A stretch of DNA of 64,000 nt from Pisaster brevispinus (GCA_023634235.1 JAMKCF010000015.1:9086087-9150086); one strand, 5' to 3'; shown: positions 12,401 to 21,690, counted from the stretch's first letter. The notes: generated from the sequence alone by a model not told the origin. Translations and numbers: made by a program.

Positions 12401-12739
12401 TTAGGCAAATGCAAGCGATTTGGGCACGTCCGTAACTGAAAACAGTTAAAAACTACAACTTGAGGCTTAATAGATGAAAAACTACAGTAAACAAAAGGGT
12501 TTTAGATTTGCAACCATAAAAATAATTCACTGCTGATCAAGGTTGCAATTTTACTGAGCGTTTCCAAAATAGTTTTTCATCAACTTTATCACAGTATTCA
12601 AGACAGTGAAACAACAAACTATTACAAATTTAACAAATCTATTCCCTTTTCTTAAAAAAAAAAAATTAACAAAAATAAAAAATTAATAAGTACCTGAAAC
12701 AGCAGACACCATCAGAAAAGCCAGCGCTGCTCCATCCAT
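273..12739 (-). CDS. Secreted discoidin-domain protein, copy A, 5 coding exons, 242 aa (gene-level entry)
   Basis: Exons in coding order are 12739-12694, 6478-6251, 5907-5778, 5450-5282 and 428-273. They join in frame to 242 codons plus TAA, with splice phases 1, 1, 2 and 0. Residues 1-22 are hydrophobic (MDGAALAFLMVSAVS, then GVVLISS) and look like a signal peptide. Residues 23-91 are an unrecognised segment with Cys at 26, 50, 52 and 90. Residues 95-237 are one F5/8 type C domain: GLEDGTIPD, RLNG, TWFEVDLG, GVITQGG, VFDGN and ALRLELLGC. Cys95 and Cys237 are at the positions of the usual bridging pair. Such domains bind lipids, glycans or collagen in adhesion and agglutination proteins; the ligand here is unknown. 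Copy B (15301-22186) is its tandem paralogue. An AATAAA on this strand overlaps the stop codon. Confidence 0.8.
1229..2280. repeat. Large inverted-repeat (foldback) element
   Basis: The left arm CACTAGCCTAGTCTTGATTG (then GCGACG) is mirrored at 2252-2280. A second pair of arms (GGATCAAAACAACGTCTTGA near 1342 and GTCAAGACGTTCCTTTTGAT near 2160) lies inside. The centre contains a GC-rich CCGGCCGGGCCGGGCG block at about 1671 and no convincing gene. Confidence 0.6.
3105..4193. mobile_element. GTTTACACTAGATCC inverted-repeat element, copy 1, interrupted
   Basis: The ends read CACTAGATCCAGAAAGGTGG and its mirror near 4165-4190. The interior repeats GATCCGGC many times in both orientations. Compared with copy 2 (31084-31810) it holds a nested insert at about 3425-3780. 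No transposase frame is visible; it lies in intron 4 of discoidin copy A. Confidence 0.75.
3425..3780. repeat. GACCCCACAAG-type repeat nested in copy 1
   Basis: It contains GGTCCCC and CCCCAC direct and inverted motifs and AATAGAACAACAATAGCA at 3729, as in the clusters at 4365-5235 and 15770-16040. Similar TGTGTGCTGTGTGCACAT sequence flanks it on both sides. Confidence 0.6.
4365..5235. repeat. Tandem GACCCCACAAG-type repeat cluster
   Basis: Two to three partial units with AATAGAACAACAATAGCA at 4520, 5013 and 5179. Each is followed by GGACCCCACAA and preceded by a GAATTCTTT-like motif, with CTTGTGGGGTC palindromic partners and TGTGTG stretches. It lies within intron 4 of discoidin copy A, just after the exon 4 donor. 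Confidence 0.7.
5282..5450 (-). CDS. Discoidin gene A exon 4 (F5/8C core)
   Basis: The acceptor is ttgaaaaag and the donor GTTAAG|gtacta. It encodes KYISPTWFEVDLG, GVITQGG and the strands YRVTKYEVRYKKLPSSDF, the central F5/8C motifs. The acceptor lacks a good pyrimidine tract, but its position gives an exact phase fit with exon 3. Confidence 0.78.
5778..5907 (-). CDS. Discoidin gene A exon 3 (F5/8C start)
   Basis: Acceptor catatctcag, donor CCAAA|gtgagt. It encodes GEDCFDPQPLGLEDGTIPD through RLNGQVWVP, the family's opening Cys, PLGLEDG and RLN elements. Phase 1 in, phase 2 out. Confidence 0.82.
6251..6478 (-). CDS. Discoidin gene A exon 2 (four-cysteine segment)
   Basis: Acceptor ctatttttag, donor GTGAAG|gtaatt, 228 nt. 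It encodes residues 16-92, including SSHQICYIES, KDPCGCNAIHLGGM, PYLDNFFLSEDP and RAFFNCEG. I recognise no domain family. Copy B encodes the same length with mostly conservative changes and the same four cysteines, which suggests past selection on the protein. Confidence 0.8.
6491..8515. other. Discoidin copy A intron 1, part without recognised gene
   Basis: AT-rich DNA with a G14 run near 6840. Short open frames at 7629-7940 and 7788-8152 match nothing I recognise. A block at 8120-8160 (TTATGTCTTTATCAGTCGTT) matches 21685-21710 in intron 1 of copy B, so it is old intron sequence. Confidence 0.5.
8516..8610. repeat. Short TATTTCGAGGGAAC-type repeat run
   Basis: About four diverged units (TATTTCGGGGGAACTTAAGT, TATTTCGAGGGAGCAAATG, AAGGGAACGAAAGTGT) similar to the array at 14765-15245. 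Confidence 0.5.
8705..10456 (-). mobile_element. 5'-truncated non-LTR retrotransposon (CR1/L2/Rex1-like), frameshifted
   Basis: On the minus strand 10456-9921 encodes the start of a reverse transcriptase (KAAGPDGISGR, DFRPIALT, FAYRANRGVSDAL). 9920-9080 encodes the catalytic part: FIDFSSAFNTI, GVPQGCVLSPLLFS and YADDTAL, with the metal-binding Asp residues present. The C-terminal DPSHPLHPH and KTNRFKDSFLPSAI elements (about 9075-8945) are in another frame. One frameshift falls near 9921-9925, where HLDKPKTYVR is out of frame with the preceding LLHNI, and another near 9065-9085. A 3' UTR ends in an ATTAAGATTAGATT-type tail near 8705. The endonuclease is missing, as expected of a dead 5'-truncated copy. 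It lies in intron 1 of copy A, in the same orientation as the gene. Confidence 0.85.
10664..11212. mobile_element. Non-autonomous inverted-repeat element (MITE-like)
   Basis: The left end AGGCCTGCAAACGTCGCAC with TTTTGCCGTGTCGAAC is mirrored by the right end, GTTCGACACGGCAAAA then TGCGACGTTTAGCGTGGGCCT. The inside has further inverted pieces and no transposase frame. A lone terminus of the same family is at 13464-13488. Confidence 0.7.
11253..11610 (+). mobile_element. Non-LTR reverse transcriptase fragment
   Basis: The plus-strand frame has VIAPTLFSLYLAAILF, GVNIEYHMDGKLFNL, LLEYADDCAIVAHSE and SLNINKTKVLHQPAP, typical of the RT palm with its YADD motif. Both ends are cut: an inverted-repeat element abuts on the left and an opposite-strand RT fragment on the right. 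The clade is not assigned. Confidence 0.8.
11605..12380 (-). mobile_element. Jockey-like reverse transcriptase fragment
   Basis: The minus-strand frame has [48 protein letters not shown] and RPLMEYCSHIWAGAS, the palm and thumb of a jockey-superfamily RT. The part 5' to GVPQG is missing, with a likely frameshift near 12350. It meets the fragment at 11253-11610 head-on, so the two came from different elements. Confidence 0.82.
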
Positions 12740-13105
12740 TCTCAAAAATCAAACTTGCTGAATAAAGATGTCGTACCTTGCTATAAGCTTTACTGACAAG
12801 TACATGAGAAACGAAAACTGCGTCTGTGAGTTCAACCTGACAAACAAATTGGTAAGGAGCTGTAACAAAAGCTTCTAACAACTTGTTCACCTGATAAGCA
12901 CAAAAACTCGTTTATTTTCCACATCGATGTACCCAGCTTCGTTGACTTGATTAGATATTTAGATATTATTGAGATAGAGAAGACGAAGCACAACGCCACT
13001 AGGATGGTATGGCAAAGATTATATTATAATAATTTATTTTTTGTTTAGCTCCTTATAAGTTCTACATTGTATATTTTTATTTGAGGAAAAAGGCATGTTA
13101 CTGTA
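12395..13105 (-). repeat. Duplicated upstream/exon 1/intron 1 segment, copy A
   Basis: It aligns by eye with 21870-22665: the same order of ttaggcaaat, the exon with signal peptide, the CATCGATG motif, gatagagaggacgaagc-like sequence and the aggatggtatggc block. The duplicated unit therefore carries the presumed promoter as well as exon 1. Confidence 0.7.
12694..12739 (-). CDS. Discoidin gene A exon 1 (start and signal peptide)
   Basis: It encodes MDGAALAFLMVSAVS plus one base and ends in TCAG|gtactt. The matching exon in copy B differs at only a few bases and keeps the same length, start codon and splice phase, which supports the call despite the 46-nt length. Confidence 0.72.
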
Positions 13106-13463
13106 AATCCTTTCAGTTTGGGGGAGTCACTAAGTTATTTAATCGTTGTGTTTGGATTTTTTTAATGGAATGTTATACAAGTATGCTATCTGGATTCACT
13201 TGCAATAATAAAGGCAATCTCAACAACATATAGCAAATATACAATTGTCAATTAAAATTCAAAGGTTGCATTTCTCATCATATAGAAAAGGCCGCAATAA
13301 AAATGAACAACCCCTAAATGTAGAAGGAATTAGTTACAATTGAAAGTTTATTTTATACCAGCTTAAGAAAAAGCAAACATTTAAGAAATGTGCACAGTGT
13401 GCGACACTGTTCAGCTGACTTGGCCCCTCTTCTTGTCAGACTGTGACATGAAGGTATAGATCT

Positions 13464-13488
13464 TAAGGCCTGCGCTAAACGTCGCACT
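13464..13488. repeat. Solitary terminus of the AAACGTCGCA element
   Basis: AGGCCTGCGCTAAACGTCGC matches the ends of the element at 10664-11212. No partner end is seen nearby. Confidence 0.5.
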
Positions 13489-13551
13489 GATTCTCTCCCG
13501 CAGGGGAGACTGATTGTGTAAATTGTTTTTTAAACCATTTTGGGTTTGAAC

Positions 13552-13640
13552 AAAACAAAATTGAGCGGGACTTGAACCAACGACCCCGGATTTTGGTACC
13601 GTTAATCGTAATGACGTCAACGAACACGTCTCATCCCCCA
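13552..13640 (-). repeat. tRNA-derived SINE head (B-box side)
   Basis: The minus strand reads GGTCGTTGGTTCAAGTCCCG, a good pol III B box, followed by a GTTTGAACCCAAAATGG-like tail shared in style with the repeats at 23.8-24.1 kb. Confidence 0.45.
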
Positions 13641-14764
13641 AAAAGTTGCGGTTTCATCTTTACACTAAGATCTAAGTACATGGTAATTTCAGTATGTACA
13701 AATTTAGCTTTTTGCAAAATATTCTGGGGAAGGTTCAGGGAGGGACGCCGACAAAAACAACAGTACATAAACAACTTCAGATGTTCGGCCAACAACCAAT
13801 AACATCTGAAAAACGGTCGTTTATGAACGAGATCCCTTTAGAATTTAAGCAAGACACTTCACCAGTCTTGCTTTGAGTTGATCCTTTGGTTGGATGTTAA
13901 GCCGTAGGTGCCGTGCATTGGTAATGCAGGTATTAAAGAACCCAGTTTCACTTTACCGCAGAGAGAAGGGATTCGGTGTTTCTGGCAGTGGCTGCTGAGT
14001 GCGCCGCAACACCTTGTTTACCCTATAAGATGCTACACGCATCGTTCTCAAGAATTTCAAAAAGTGTTCTTAAAATATGTATCTTTTATTCAAACGCCTT
14101 GAGTACCCTTTTGGTAGACATGTGGGCTAAATACTTATAGCGGTATGTTGTAACAAAAAGAATACATTTTAAGTGATGGGTGGTAAATTTTTATTATTTT
14201 AAAGATTGTAAAAGGCATTCAAATTAGGCGGGGTCGTCACTTTAATCTCATAACACATTATAAGTTCCAAAGTTGAGGGTTAAATGAAAGACTGGACGTC
14301 ATCACTAAGATAATCATTGCTTAGTAACCTGACTTTGTTTTAATCAATGAATGCACGCATATTAAATATGTCTTTGTGGGTTTTAGTTGCAGTTTTTTAG
14401 TAAATTTTACAATTCTTAAGTGATATTTTCTTTAGAATTTCAAAGTTCAGTGATGATCGCTATTCTCCTGAAAAAAGTGGGTTTTCTTAAAGTATTCGAA
14501 TAGCTCTTAAACTCATTGTTTTTAGTACTAAAATGCCGAAAAACTTTCTTCTGAAGTAATTTGTAAAGGTTGTAATACTTGAATCGTTCATTTATCAAAA
14601 AATTAGTCCAAAATGTTATTTATGGGTAGCAAAAGGGACCTGTCAAAAATTGCGATGTCCGAAAATGGGCAAACTTTTACAGAAAATCTGTTTAAAAGCT
14701 AAATGTCCCACATCAATACTTGATCCCGTCTATGTTCTTTTTGTTCACTGGGCTAAGTTACGGA

Positions 14765-15245
14765 ACTCTCAAATTGTTATTTCGAGAACACCAAGTTATT
14801 TCAAAGAAAATGAAATATAATTTCACAAAAGCACAAAATACTATACCAGAGACCAAATTATTTTGTCAGGGCACAAAATAGGCTTTCGAGGGAACAAAAT
14901 ATTATTACGATGGAGCTGACTGTTCTTTCGGGGGCACACACTATTTTTGGGGGCACGACATGTTATTTTGAGGGAATTAGTTATTATTTTGAGTGCATGG
15001 GATAATATTTCGACAACACAAAGTATTATTTCGAGGGCAGAAATATTTTTTTGAGGGAATAAGATATTGATTTGAGTATCAAATATCATTTCGAATAAAA
15101 TAAAAATAACACTTTGATGTAACGAAATGTTTTTCGAGTTCACGAAACGTTATATCGAGGGATGAAATATTATTTCGAGAACATATTCGATTGAACAAAA
15201 TACTGTTTTGAGGGAACAAACAAGTTTTTGAGTTGAGTAGACATT
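14765..15245. repeat. Degenerate tandem repeat, TATTTCGAGGGAACAAAA type
   Basis: A run of diverged units of roughly 25 bp built on ATTATTTCGAGGGAACAAAA, each with a TTTCGAG or TTTTGAG core. Related units occur at 8516-8610 and 23045-23100. Confidence 0.6.
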
Positions 15246-15300
15246 ATTTCGAGCCCAAGTTCGTAACCAATCAGAAGCCATACAACAATACAGATAATTA

Positions 15301-15468
15301 TTAGCTATTTTCATCACCAACTTCAGTGTGACATCCAAGCAACTCTAGCCTTAGAGCAAGGCCATACGTGTACGCTACGGGCACAATACGCACTATGTTT
15401 GCCACGATGCTCTGATCAAACATATTGGTGACTGGGGTCATAACATCCTCCAAGTTACCATCGAACAC
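15301..15468 (-). pseudogene. Discoidin copy B exon 5
   Basis: Acceptor tacttgcag. It encodes VFDGNLEDVMTPVTNMFD through ALRLELLGCHTEVGDENS and a TAA. It is four codons longer than copy A at the C-terminus and otherwise well preserved. Confidence 0.75.
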
Positions 15469-15769
15469 CTGCAAGTAATATAAATGTAATATAAGGAAGA
15501 AAGTCAAGCAATAATGATATCAGATAGGATAAAGTGTAAATCGGCATCACATTTTAGCCACAATTAATACTAGAATAAAATTACTCAATTTAAAGAATGT
15601 GTTTGAGGGTATCATAAGTGTGGACCTGAGAACAAACGAGGTCCAAATAATAAAGGGACTTGCAACAATATGTGGACTTACCCTGTCCACACAGTGGTTT
15701 TTTTTTCTTTTCTTTTTTTCTAAGGTTTGAGAACAAGATTTTCCTTAATTGTACAAAACAAGGAATTTC

Positions 15770-16040
15770 CAAAGAGCTGCTTGTGTGCTTGCGGGAGTGC
15801 CCTTGTGGGGTCTTTTACACACAAAAGTACAAACAAAAGAGGGAAAATAGGAGGTCCCAGATTGCAGGCGTTTATACACTTGTGTGCCCAAACTACGGGA
15901 GCGCCCTTGTGGGGTCTTATCAGGTATGGAACAATGTACCGCACAAGGGAAAGCTTTGTTCGACCTGGACCCCACAAGATAATTCTTTAGAAAAGGGAAT
16001 AATAGACCAACAATAGCAAGATCCCATCAAACCGGATCCG
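15770..16040. repeat. GACCCCACAAG-type repeat in intron 4 of copy B
   Basis: The same unit as at 4365-5235 (GAGCGCCCTTGTGGGGTCTT, CCCCACAAGATAATTC, and an AATAGACCAACAATAGCA variant at 16001). It lies in the matching intron of the paralogue, so it probably predates the duplication. Confidence 0.65.
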
Positions 16041-16102
16041 TAAGGCTGTGTGCGTATGTGAAATAATTTGCTGTGAGTTTAGCTTTAAATAAATGTATGT
16101 AC

Positions 16103-16209
16103 CACAATGGATCCATTGCGATCTAAGACGTCATCAAAGTCCGAGATTGGTAGCTTCTTGTACTTCACGTTGTACTGAGTAACACGGTAGGTAATACCTC
16201 CCTGTGTAG
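16103..16209 (-). pseudogene. Discoidin copy B exon 4 remnant, 5' part deleted
   Basis: It encodes only TQGGITYRVTQYNVKYKKL through DRNGSIV. Compared with 5387-5450 of copy A, about 62 bp are missing, covering the intron end, the acceptor and the WFEVDLG core. Flanking intron sequence on the far side (cgaacat, then ttggaagg) still aligns. Confidence 0.75.
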
Positions 16210-16514
16210 TTTTTCAACAATACCGAACATAAAAACATTGAATCAAACCATTGGAAGGATTGTTGTTGAATAGACAAAACCATGCATTGATCCTTTTGCT
16301 TCAATTTGCTTATTAAACAAAGAGATGGACTAGAAGATGTGTTGTCGCTAGAATATTAAACTGAATTTAGGAACACTTGGCCAAACCCGAGCCATGCTTA
16401 CGAATTCACCCTTTTCTATACTTAAAAATTGATCCAACCAAGACACTTCTAGAAAGTTCCGGCTTGGTTGCCTATGTAGTTATTATTGTCACAAGTATCT
16501 AGATTGATACTCAC

Positions 16515-16650
16515 CGTGGCAACCAGGTATTTCCATTCAAACGCCCAAACCCTCGCCGATCAGCAAGAACATTGCTCAATCCACTTATTCTCAAATCAGG
16601 AATGCTCCCGTCTTCAAGACCCAAAGGCTCTGGATAAAAACACTCATCAC
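16515..16650 (-). pseudogene. Discoidin copy B exon 3, acceptor site lost
   Basis: The frame DECFYPEPLGLEDGSIPD through RLNGNTWLP is open and the gtgagt donor is intact. The base pair before the exon is CG where copy A has AG. The exon is two codons longer than in copy A, an in-frame change. Confidence 0.72.
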
Positions 16651-18105
16651 CGGGAACATGCAATAAGTAATGCATTCAAAGACAAAATAAAGATTAATGT
16701 TTGGAAATCGTGAATGAACCCGTTATTGTGGTTTCATGAGTTTTACTATGACTCGTCGAATTGGAGTCGAATTCTGTTCCACTTAAACTTCACATTGACA
16801 ATAGCTTTAATAAATGACCGTCAGAAGACAGCAAGGATTTTGTGGCTCCAAATCATTCATGTGTTTCGCTATTTAATTAATGGTTAGATAATTTACTTAT
16901 TGATCTCTACCAAGGGGTGTCCAAACAGTTTAGCGTGGGTTCTATTTCGGCTTTTCAGGGGAAAAGAACGCGGGTAAATTCTCCCTCTGTTAAGCTAAAT
17001 CCATGAGTGAGCTTAGGTTTTATGGCTATAAAACTAAATATAAACTCTCGTAGATTTTAAATGAAGAAATGACATCACTAAACAAGCGGTTGACAAATTA
17101 AGAATACTTGAATTCAATGAATATGCTCTACGTTCACACATTGCGCATGCATACATGAATAGCGCCCTCCAGAGTGCTGGGTAAAGAATCGACCATGGTA
17201 CGCATGTAGGAGCAAGTTTGGGTGGCTGACTAGAGTGGACTATAGTTATAGTCGATCTAGATGTCACTCGAACCTGCATGGTTGAATTAGCTAGTCCATC
17301 TGAATCAACCTAGCTCCGGTGCACTGTTTCTCTAGTCAACTAACGAAGTTACGTCATTTTGTCAAGATGGCGGCTAGGTTACGCATGGAGAGTCCATGGG
17401 TTACATGTGACGGAGAAAGTTTTGTAACTTTTTTTGCAATCACACAAAAAGTAAGTTTAACGATAAATGGTAGTTTTTTTTGCCAATTAATTATTGTGTC
17501 AATTATTAAAATCATAATTATATGTTCACGATATTATGCAAGCCAACTACTCTAGTTATGGGCTGTTACAGTTTTTCCCATTCGATACGTCGTCGCCTTG
17601 TTGTTGCAACATTTTGACGAATTAATCGACTAAACGCGTTCGAGTGAAACAAAGACCACGCATGCGTAATTTAAATGGCAAATTGACTAAAGTTTAGCAC
17701 CCGAACATGCTCTATGATTACCTTAGCCTGAACATCTGATGACATCACACTTCGAGGCTCGTGGATAACGCCAGATACCAGCCTTGAGCAACAGGCAGGA
17801 TCCTGCCGGTTGCGTCGCATCCATTCACATGGTGGAGATTTGTAGTCTACACACACGTTACACACATTACATTGTGAAGAAAACAACATTACATAATGTA
17901 CACACGTGCAGCAGCAGACGATCGAAAATTTCCTGTTGATGTGTAGCTGATAAACACGTCACTTCGGAGCAGACCAAGCATAACACAGATATGGAAAGCT
18001 TACGTCACTACACGTTTATCCAATTAAATCATTGGATACAATGAAATCATTTGGGTCTGTAAAACCAGTGCATGTCTAAAGACAGGGGACCAGTCTATCG
18101 ATTAC

Positions 18106-18333
18106 CTTTACAATTGAAAAATGCCCTCACTTCAGCTGGGTCCTCGCTGAGGAAGAGGTTATCCAAGTAGGGCGCCTCCTGTTGGTTTGATGATGCAGTC
18201 ATACCACCAAGGTATATAGCATTGCACTTGCATGGATCTTTCAAAGGTAAGACCCAACGGTGACGGCTGTTAGAGGTGGGATCGAACTCCGATCCGATGT
18301 AACAAATTTGATGGGACGAGACTAGCGCACCAC
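18106..18333 (-). pseudogene. Discoidin copy B exon 2 (four-cysteine segment)
   Basis: A 228-nt exon, acceptor ctatttttag, donor GTAAAG|gtaatc, fully open. The cysteines align with those of copy A (HQICYIGS, DPCKCNAIYLGGM, AFFNCKG). Confidence 0.75.
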
Positions 18334-19857
18334 CTAAAAATAGCAATCATAAATACCCAGACAGTGTAGAAGGTCCTATTGGTTAAAAAGGTGGTCACAA
18401 TATGAATGTTTACTTTGTATTAATAAAAACTTCATGCACTCTGACTGGTCTAAGACTGGTCATGTGGGGGTATATAAACGTGTGATAAAAAGGCTGGCTC
18501 TGTGAACTATCGACCGTTAGGCAGCGCCATTTTGAAGCTCTCTACGAAACGCCTGGCATCGGCTTCGGTTTGAAGCCAATACTTGTTTTTGGTCAAAATA
18601 CGGAACCAGACTGAACCATCACGAAAGGTGGTTTTGTTGGCTTGATGACGTTACATTCATGATGAATAAACTTTATTCAGTGCGGCAGCCATTTAAAAAC
18701 TTCGGTTACAGACAGTTGAAAAATTTAGCTCTTTAGATGTCATTCCTCTATCAACAGTGTTCACATATCACCCTAAGAAGTAACAACTTGCCTCAATGAT
18801 ATTTGTGTATAAAGTTATGAAGTTATGATATAAAATATAATGTTTAATGGTAGTTAACTTCATTTCAAATGACGACTTTCTAGCCGATGACATAATAAGT
18901 GCTGCATCTTGCTCGTGAAAATTAATGCCTTTTGGTTTCTCACATTTATACTGATGGAGGTTTGCAGTATTTGCGCATGAGCTTCATGTCATTATTTGAT
19001 CGGAAAATGTTTGTAAGACAGGGACTTTCTGCTTGAATTTATTTGGGTTATTTTACATTCAGTCACCAAATTAATTGTCCACCCGATATTGTGTTTTAAT
19101 TGAAGTTTCCGTCAGTCTTGCCAGAAAAGTTTTTTTTCTGTTTTTATGGACCTTCTTAGTAACCTCGGAAAAGCATTGCTTCTGTTTTTTGTCTAAGCTG
19201 AAGCTTGGATCTTTATCAAACTTGGTCCAAGCAAAGACCACACAATTATAAAGTCATTGCGTATCACGTGACTTCACCTTAAATTTGCAATTTTCAAAAT
19301 TTATTATATATACACGATCAAGCTGCAACTTTGCAAGTATTCAAGCCAAGATGTGTTACATTAAAAAATTGAGGTCACGTCATGACGACGTCATTGGCAT
19401 TTTTTGGAAATTGTTTACATTTTGAATTAAAATTTTCTTTTCAAAATATCTAGAGAAAAAGGGTGCTAAATTCACAGTTATATTTGTGATAGCTTAAGTA
19501 TAGCATAGAGGTATGCACAGAATCGGGAGAAAAATGTTACGTCCCAATGAAGTAATGAAAAGGTAGATTTTTGAAAAATACAAAAGACAAGTTTCGATTG
19601 TCATAAAGCCTGGCATGTAGGTACAATATCATCACAAGAATGATAACAATAACATTACGTCATAATGGCGTCAACATTCAAATTTTTAGTTAAGAATATT
19701 ACTGTTGTCTTCTGTTGGACATTTTTGACGTTTGTATGTCACATTAACTTAAAAGTGTGTGTATGCAAAGAGTAAGTGTCCCCTAAAAAGATTAAGTGAT
19801 GACGGCAACAACTAAATGAGCAGTTTTCAAATATACTCAAGGAGACACAGGGAAATA

Positions 19858-20577
19858 GGCCGGTGTCGCATGCAATTATGTCCTCTATGCAATACTATCC
19901 GGCGGACATGATTGCATATGCAATCATGTCAACATATGCAATCATGTCCGCCGGACGGTTTTGCATATATGCAATCGTGTCCGCCCGGACGCTGCTGCAT
20001 AATGCAATTGTGTCCGCCCGGACACATTTGCATATGCAATCGTGTCCGCCCCCGTGCAAAACCGTCCTTGCAGTAAATTAGACTGCACATGAAACTGCCT
20101 TCTACTGCTGTGCTTCTATTTTATTGGTGACAACAATACGTATGTAGTCAAGTGTAGGCCTAGTTGTAGTATTCAACAACTGTTTATGATTCCCTGGCTA
20201 TAGGAAGGCCATTAGAAAAGGAGGTCTTTGACGTAAAACTTACATGGAAATACAACTCGTGAACGTGTGTCAGCCACACCACAACAAAAAATAGCGCCCT
20301 CACTAGAGGTACCCCCCCCCCCCCCCCGTCGTAGCCTATGGGAAAATATTCGGCCGTTGGGTATTCGCTGCAATCATAAAATACGTGAATATTCATTCTG
20401 CACATGTGCATACGTACGTTCAGTGCATGCACGCTCGCTTACGCACATTCATGTACATGTACATGTCCGCCGGACGGTTTTGCATAGCCCCGGACACGAT
20501 TGCATATGCAAAAGTGTCCGGAGCGGACAGTATTGCATGGCGGACACAATTGCATCTGACACCGGCCCTCTAAATAT
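19858..20577. mobile_element. Inverted-repeat element rich in TGCATATGCAAT and GTCCGCCGGAC
   Basis: The ends GGCCGGTGTCGCATGCAATT and AATTGCATCTGACACCGGCC are inverted copies. Inside, both flanks carry clustered TGCATATGCAAT and GTCCGCCCGGAC palindromes (about 19865-20065 and 20460-20560) around a unique centre with a C16 run near 20311. No transposase frame is seen. It lies in intron 1 of discoidin copy B. Confidence 0.7.
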
Positions 20578-20776
20578 TTATGTTAATTGCCCACGTTCGT
20601 CCTGAGGAAAAAAATACGCAGCCGGGAAGTGTCGGGAAAGAGAGACAAAATAAATAATGCGCGCGCGCGAGTGGCGGAGCCACGAGGCCCTTTCCCAGCT
20701 TGATTTTGTGTGTTTTTGTTAATGCATTAATCAAAACGATTCAAACATTGTTCATAATTTGTACACAAGTAAGTGC

Positions 20777-20932
20777 TGGGGTCGATTTCATAAAGAGCTA
20801 ATAAGATTCATCTTAAGATGAGTTGTCAGTATCACCTTAGTGATTTGTATTGTGACATTACACTTTGCTCAGCAATTAAGATTGATACACAGTTAAGATG
20901 AATCTTAGTACCTCTTTGTGAAATCGGCCCCT
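20777..20932. repeat. Palindromic MITE, GGGGTCGATTTCATAAAGAG type
   Basis: The left arm (GATTTCATAAAGAGCTAATA, then AGATTCATCTTAA) is mirrored on the right, ending TTTGTGAAATCGGCCCC. A half-site GTGAAATCGGCCCC also occurs at 4357-4371. Confidence 0.65.
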
Positions 20933-21319
20933 GAAAGGTTTAACCAATCACGATGCAGAATAGGTATGCTGACCATACATGTATGCTGACCCCATCGCAT
21001 ATGATTAATTTGGATTTTTGCTACCCTCATTAAGACAAACTTAAGAAATTCCTGACAAGTTGGAAAAGGCCCTCGTGCATGGTTTCTCCACTCGCTTGTC
21101 AGGTCTCCTATTCCAGTCGCGTTGCGGCTACACAGCTATAGCTGTATAACACACGAATGCCTTGATGCAAGGCTAGTGGCTGGGAGACCACAATGGTCTA
21201 CCAGAATATGGATACCAGCCCAACTCACATTTACCCACCTGACAGATGTACTGGTTATTTTCGCTTGGCAAAAAATCTGCTTAGCAATGTTATTTATGCA
21301 GCTCTGTAAAATTAGGCCC

Positions 21320-21484
21320 TTGGCCCAATTTCAAAGAGCTGCTTAAAAAGTGGCTGAGCACATCAAAATTATGCTTACAAGTTTAACACACAAATACCAT
21401 GTCTCATTCACCATCTTTGACTGATGTCTTGCACATTTTTATTAAGCAAAATTGCCTCCTTAAGCAGCTCTTTGAAATTGGGCA
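21320..21484. repeat. Palindromic MITE, GCCCAATTTCAAAGAGCTGC type
   Basis: GGCCCAATTTCAAAGAGCTG at the left is mirrored by CAGCTCTTTGAAATTGGGC at the right. The same ends, more diverged, occur at 47790-47960 and 61931-62121. Confidence 0.65.
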
Positions 21485-21494
21485 CTTGTCTAAA

Positions 21495-21690
21495 ACAGCT
21501 CCAGCTTAGACTATGAACAAGTCGTTAAATTTATGTCACGTTGATAGTGAAACGGCTCTCGTTGGACCGTAGTGGTGAGAGCAGTAGTCTCGCGCGGATC
21601 AGCAGTCTCGCGAGATAGTTGCGAGAGAGCCGTTCGCTATCACCGCGACAGAAATTTAAAGGCTTGTCCATAAGTCTGGCTCCAGCTATG
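21495..21690. repeat. Long near-palindrome with GCGAGA-rich centre
   Basis: The arms CTCCAGCTTAGACTATGAAC, TTAAATTTATGTCACGTTGA and GTGAAACGGCTCTC are mirrored on the right as GAGAGCCGTTCGCTATCACC and GACAGAAATTTAA, followed by an arm ending GGCTCCAGCT. The centre carries TCTCGCGAGA. Confidence 0.65.

Larger units (their letters stand above)
13106..14764. other. Intergenic DNA between the discoidin copies
   Basis: Upstream of copy A and downstream of copy B. It holds the solitary element end at 13464 and the SINE head at 13552. I see nothing else that can be named. Confidence 0.5.

Noticed and set aside
14765..15245. A CRISPR-like array
   Set aside because: Units are diverged, contiguous and lack unique spacers, and the window is eukaryotic.
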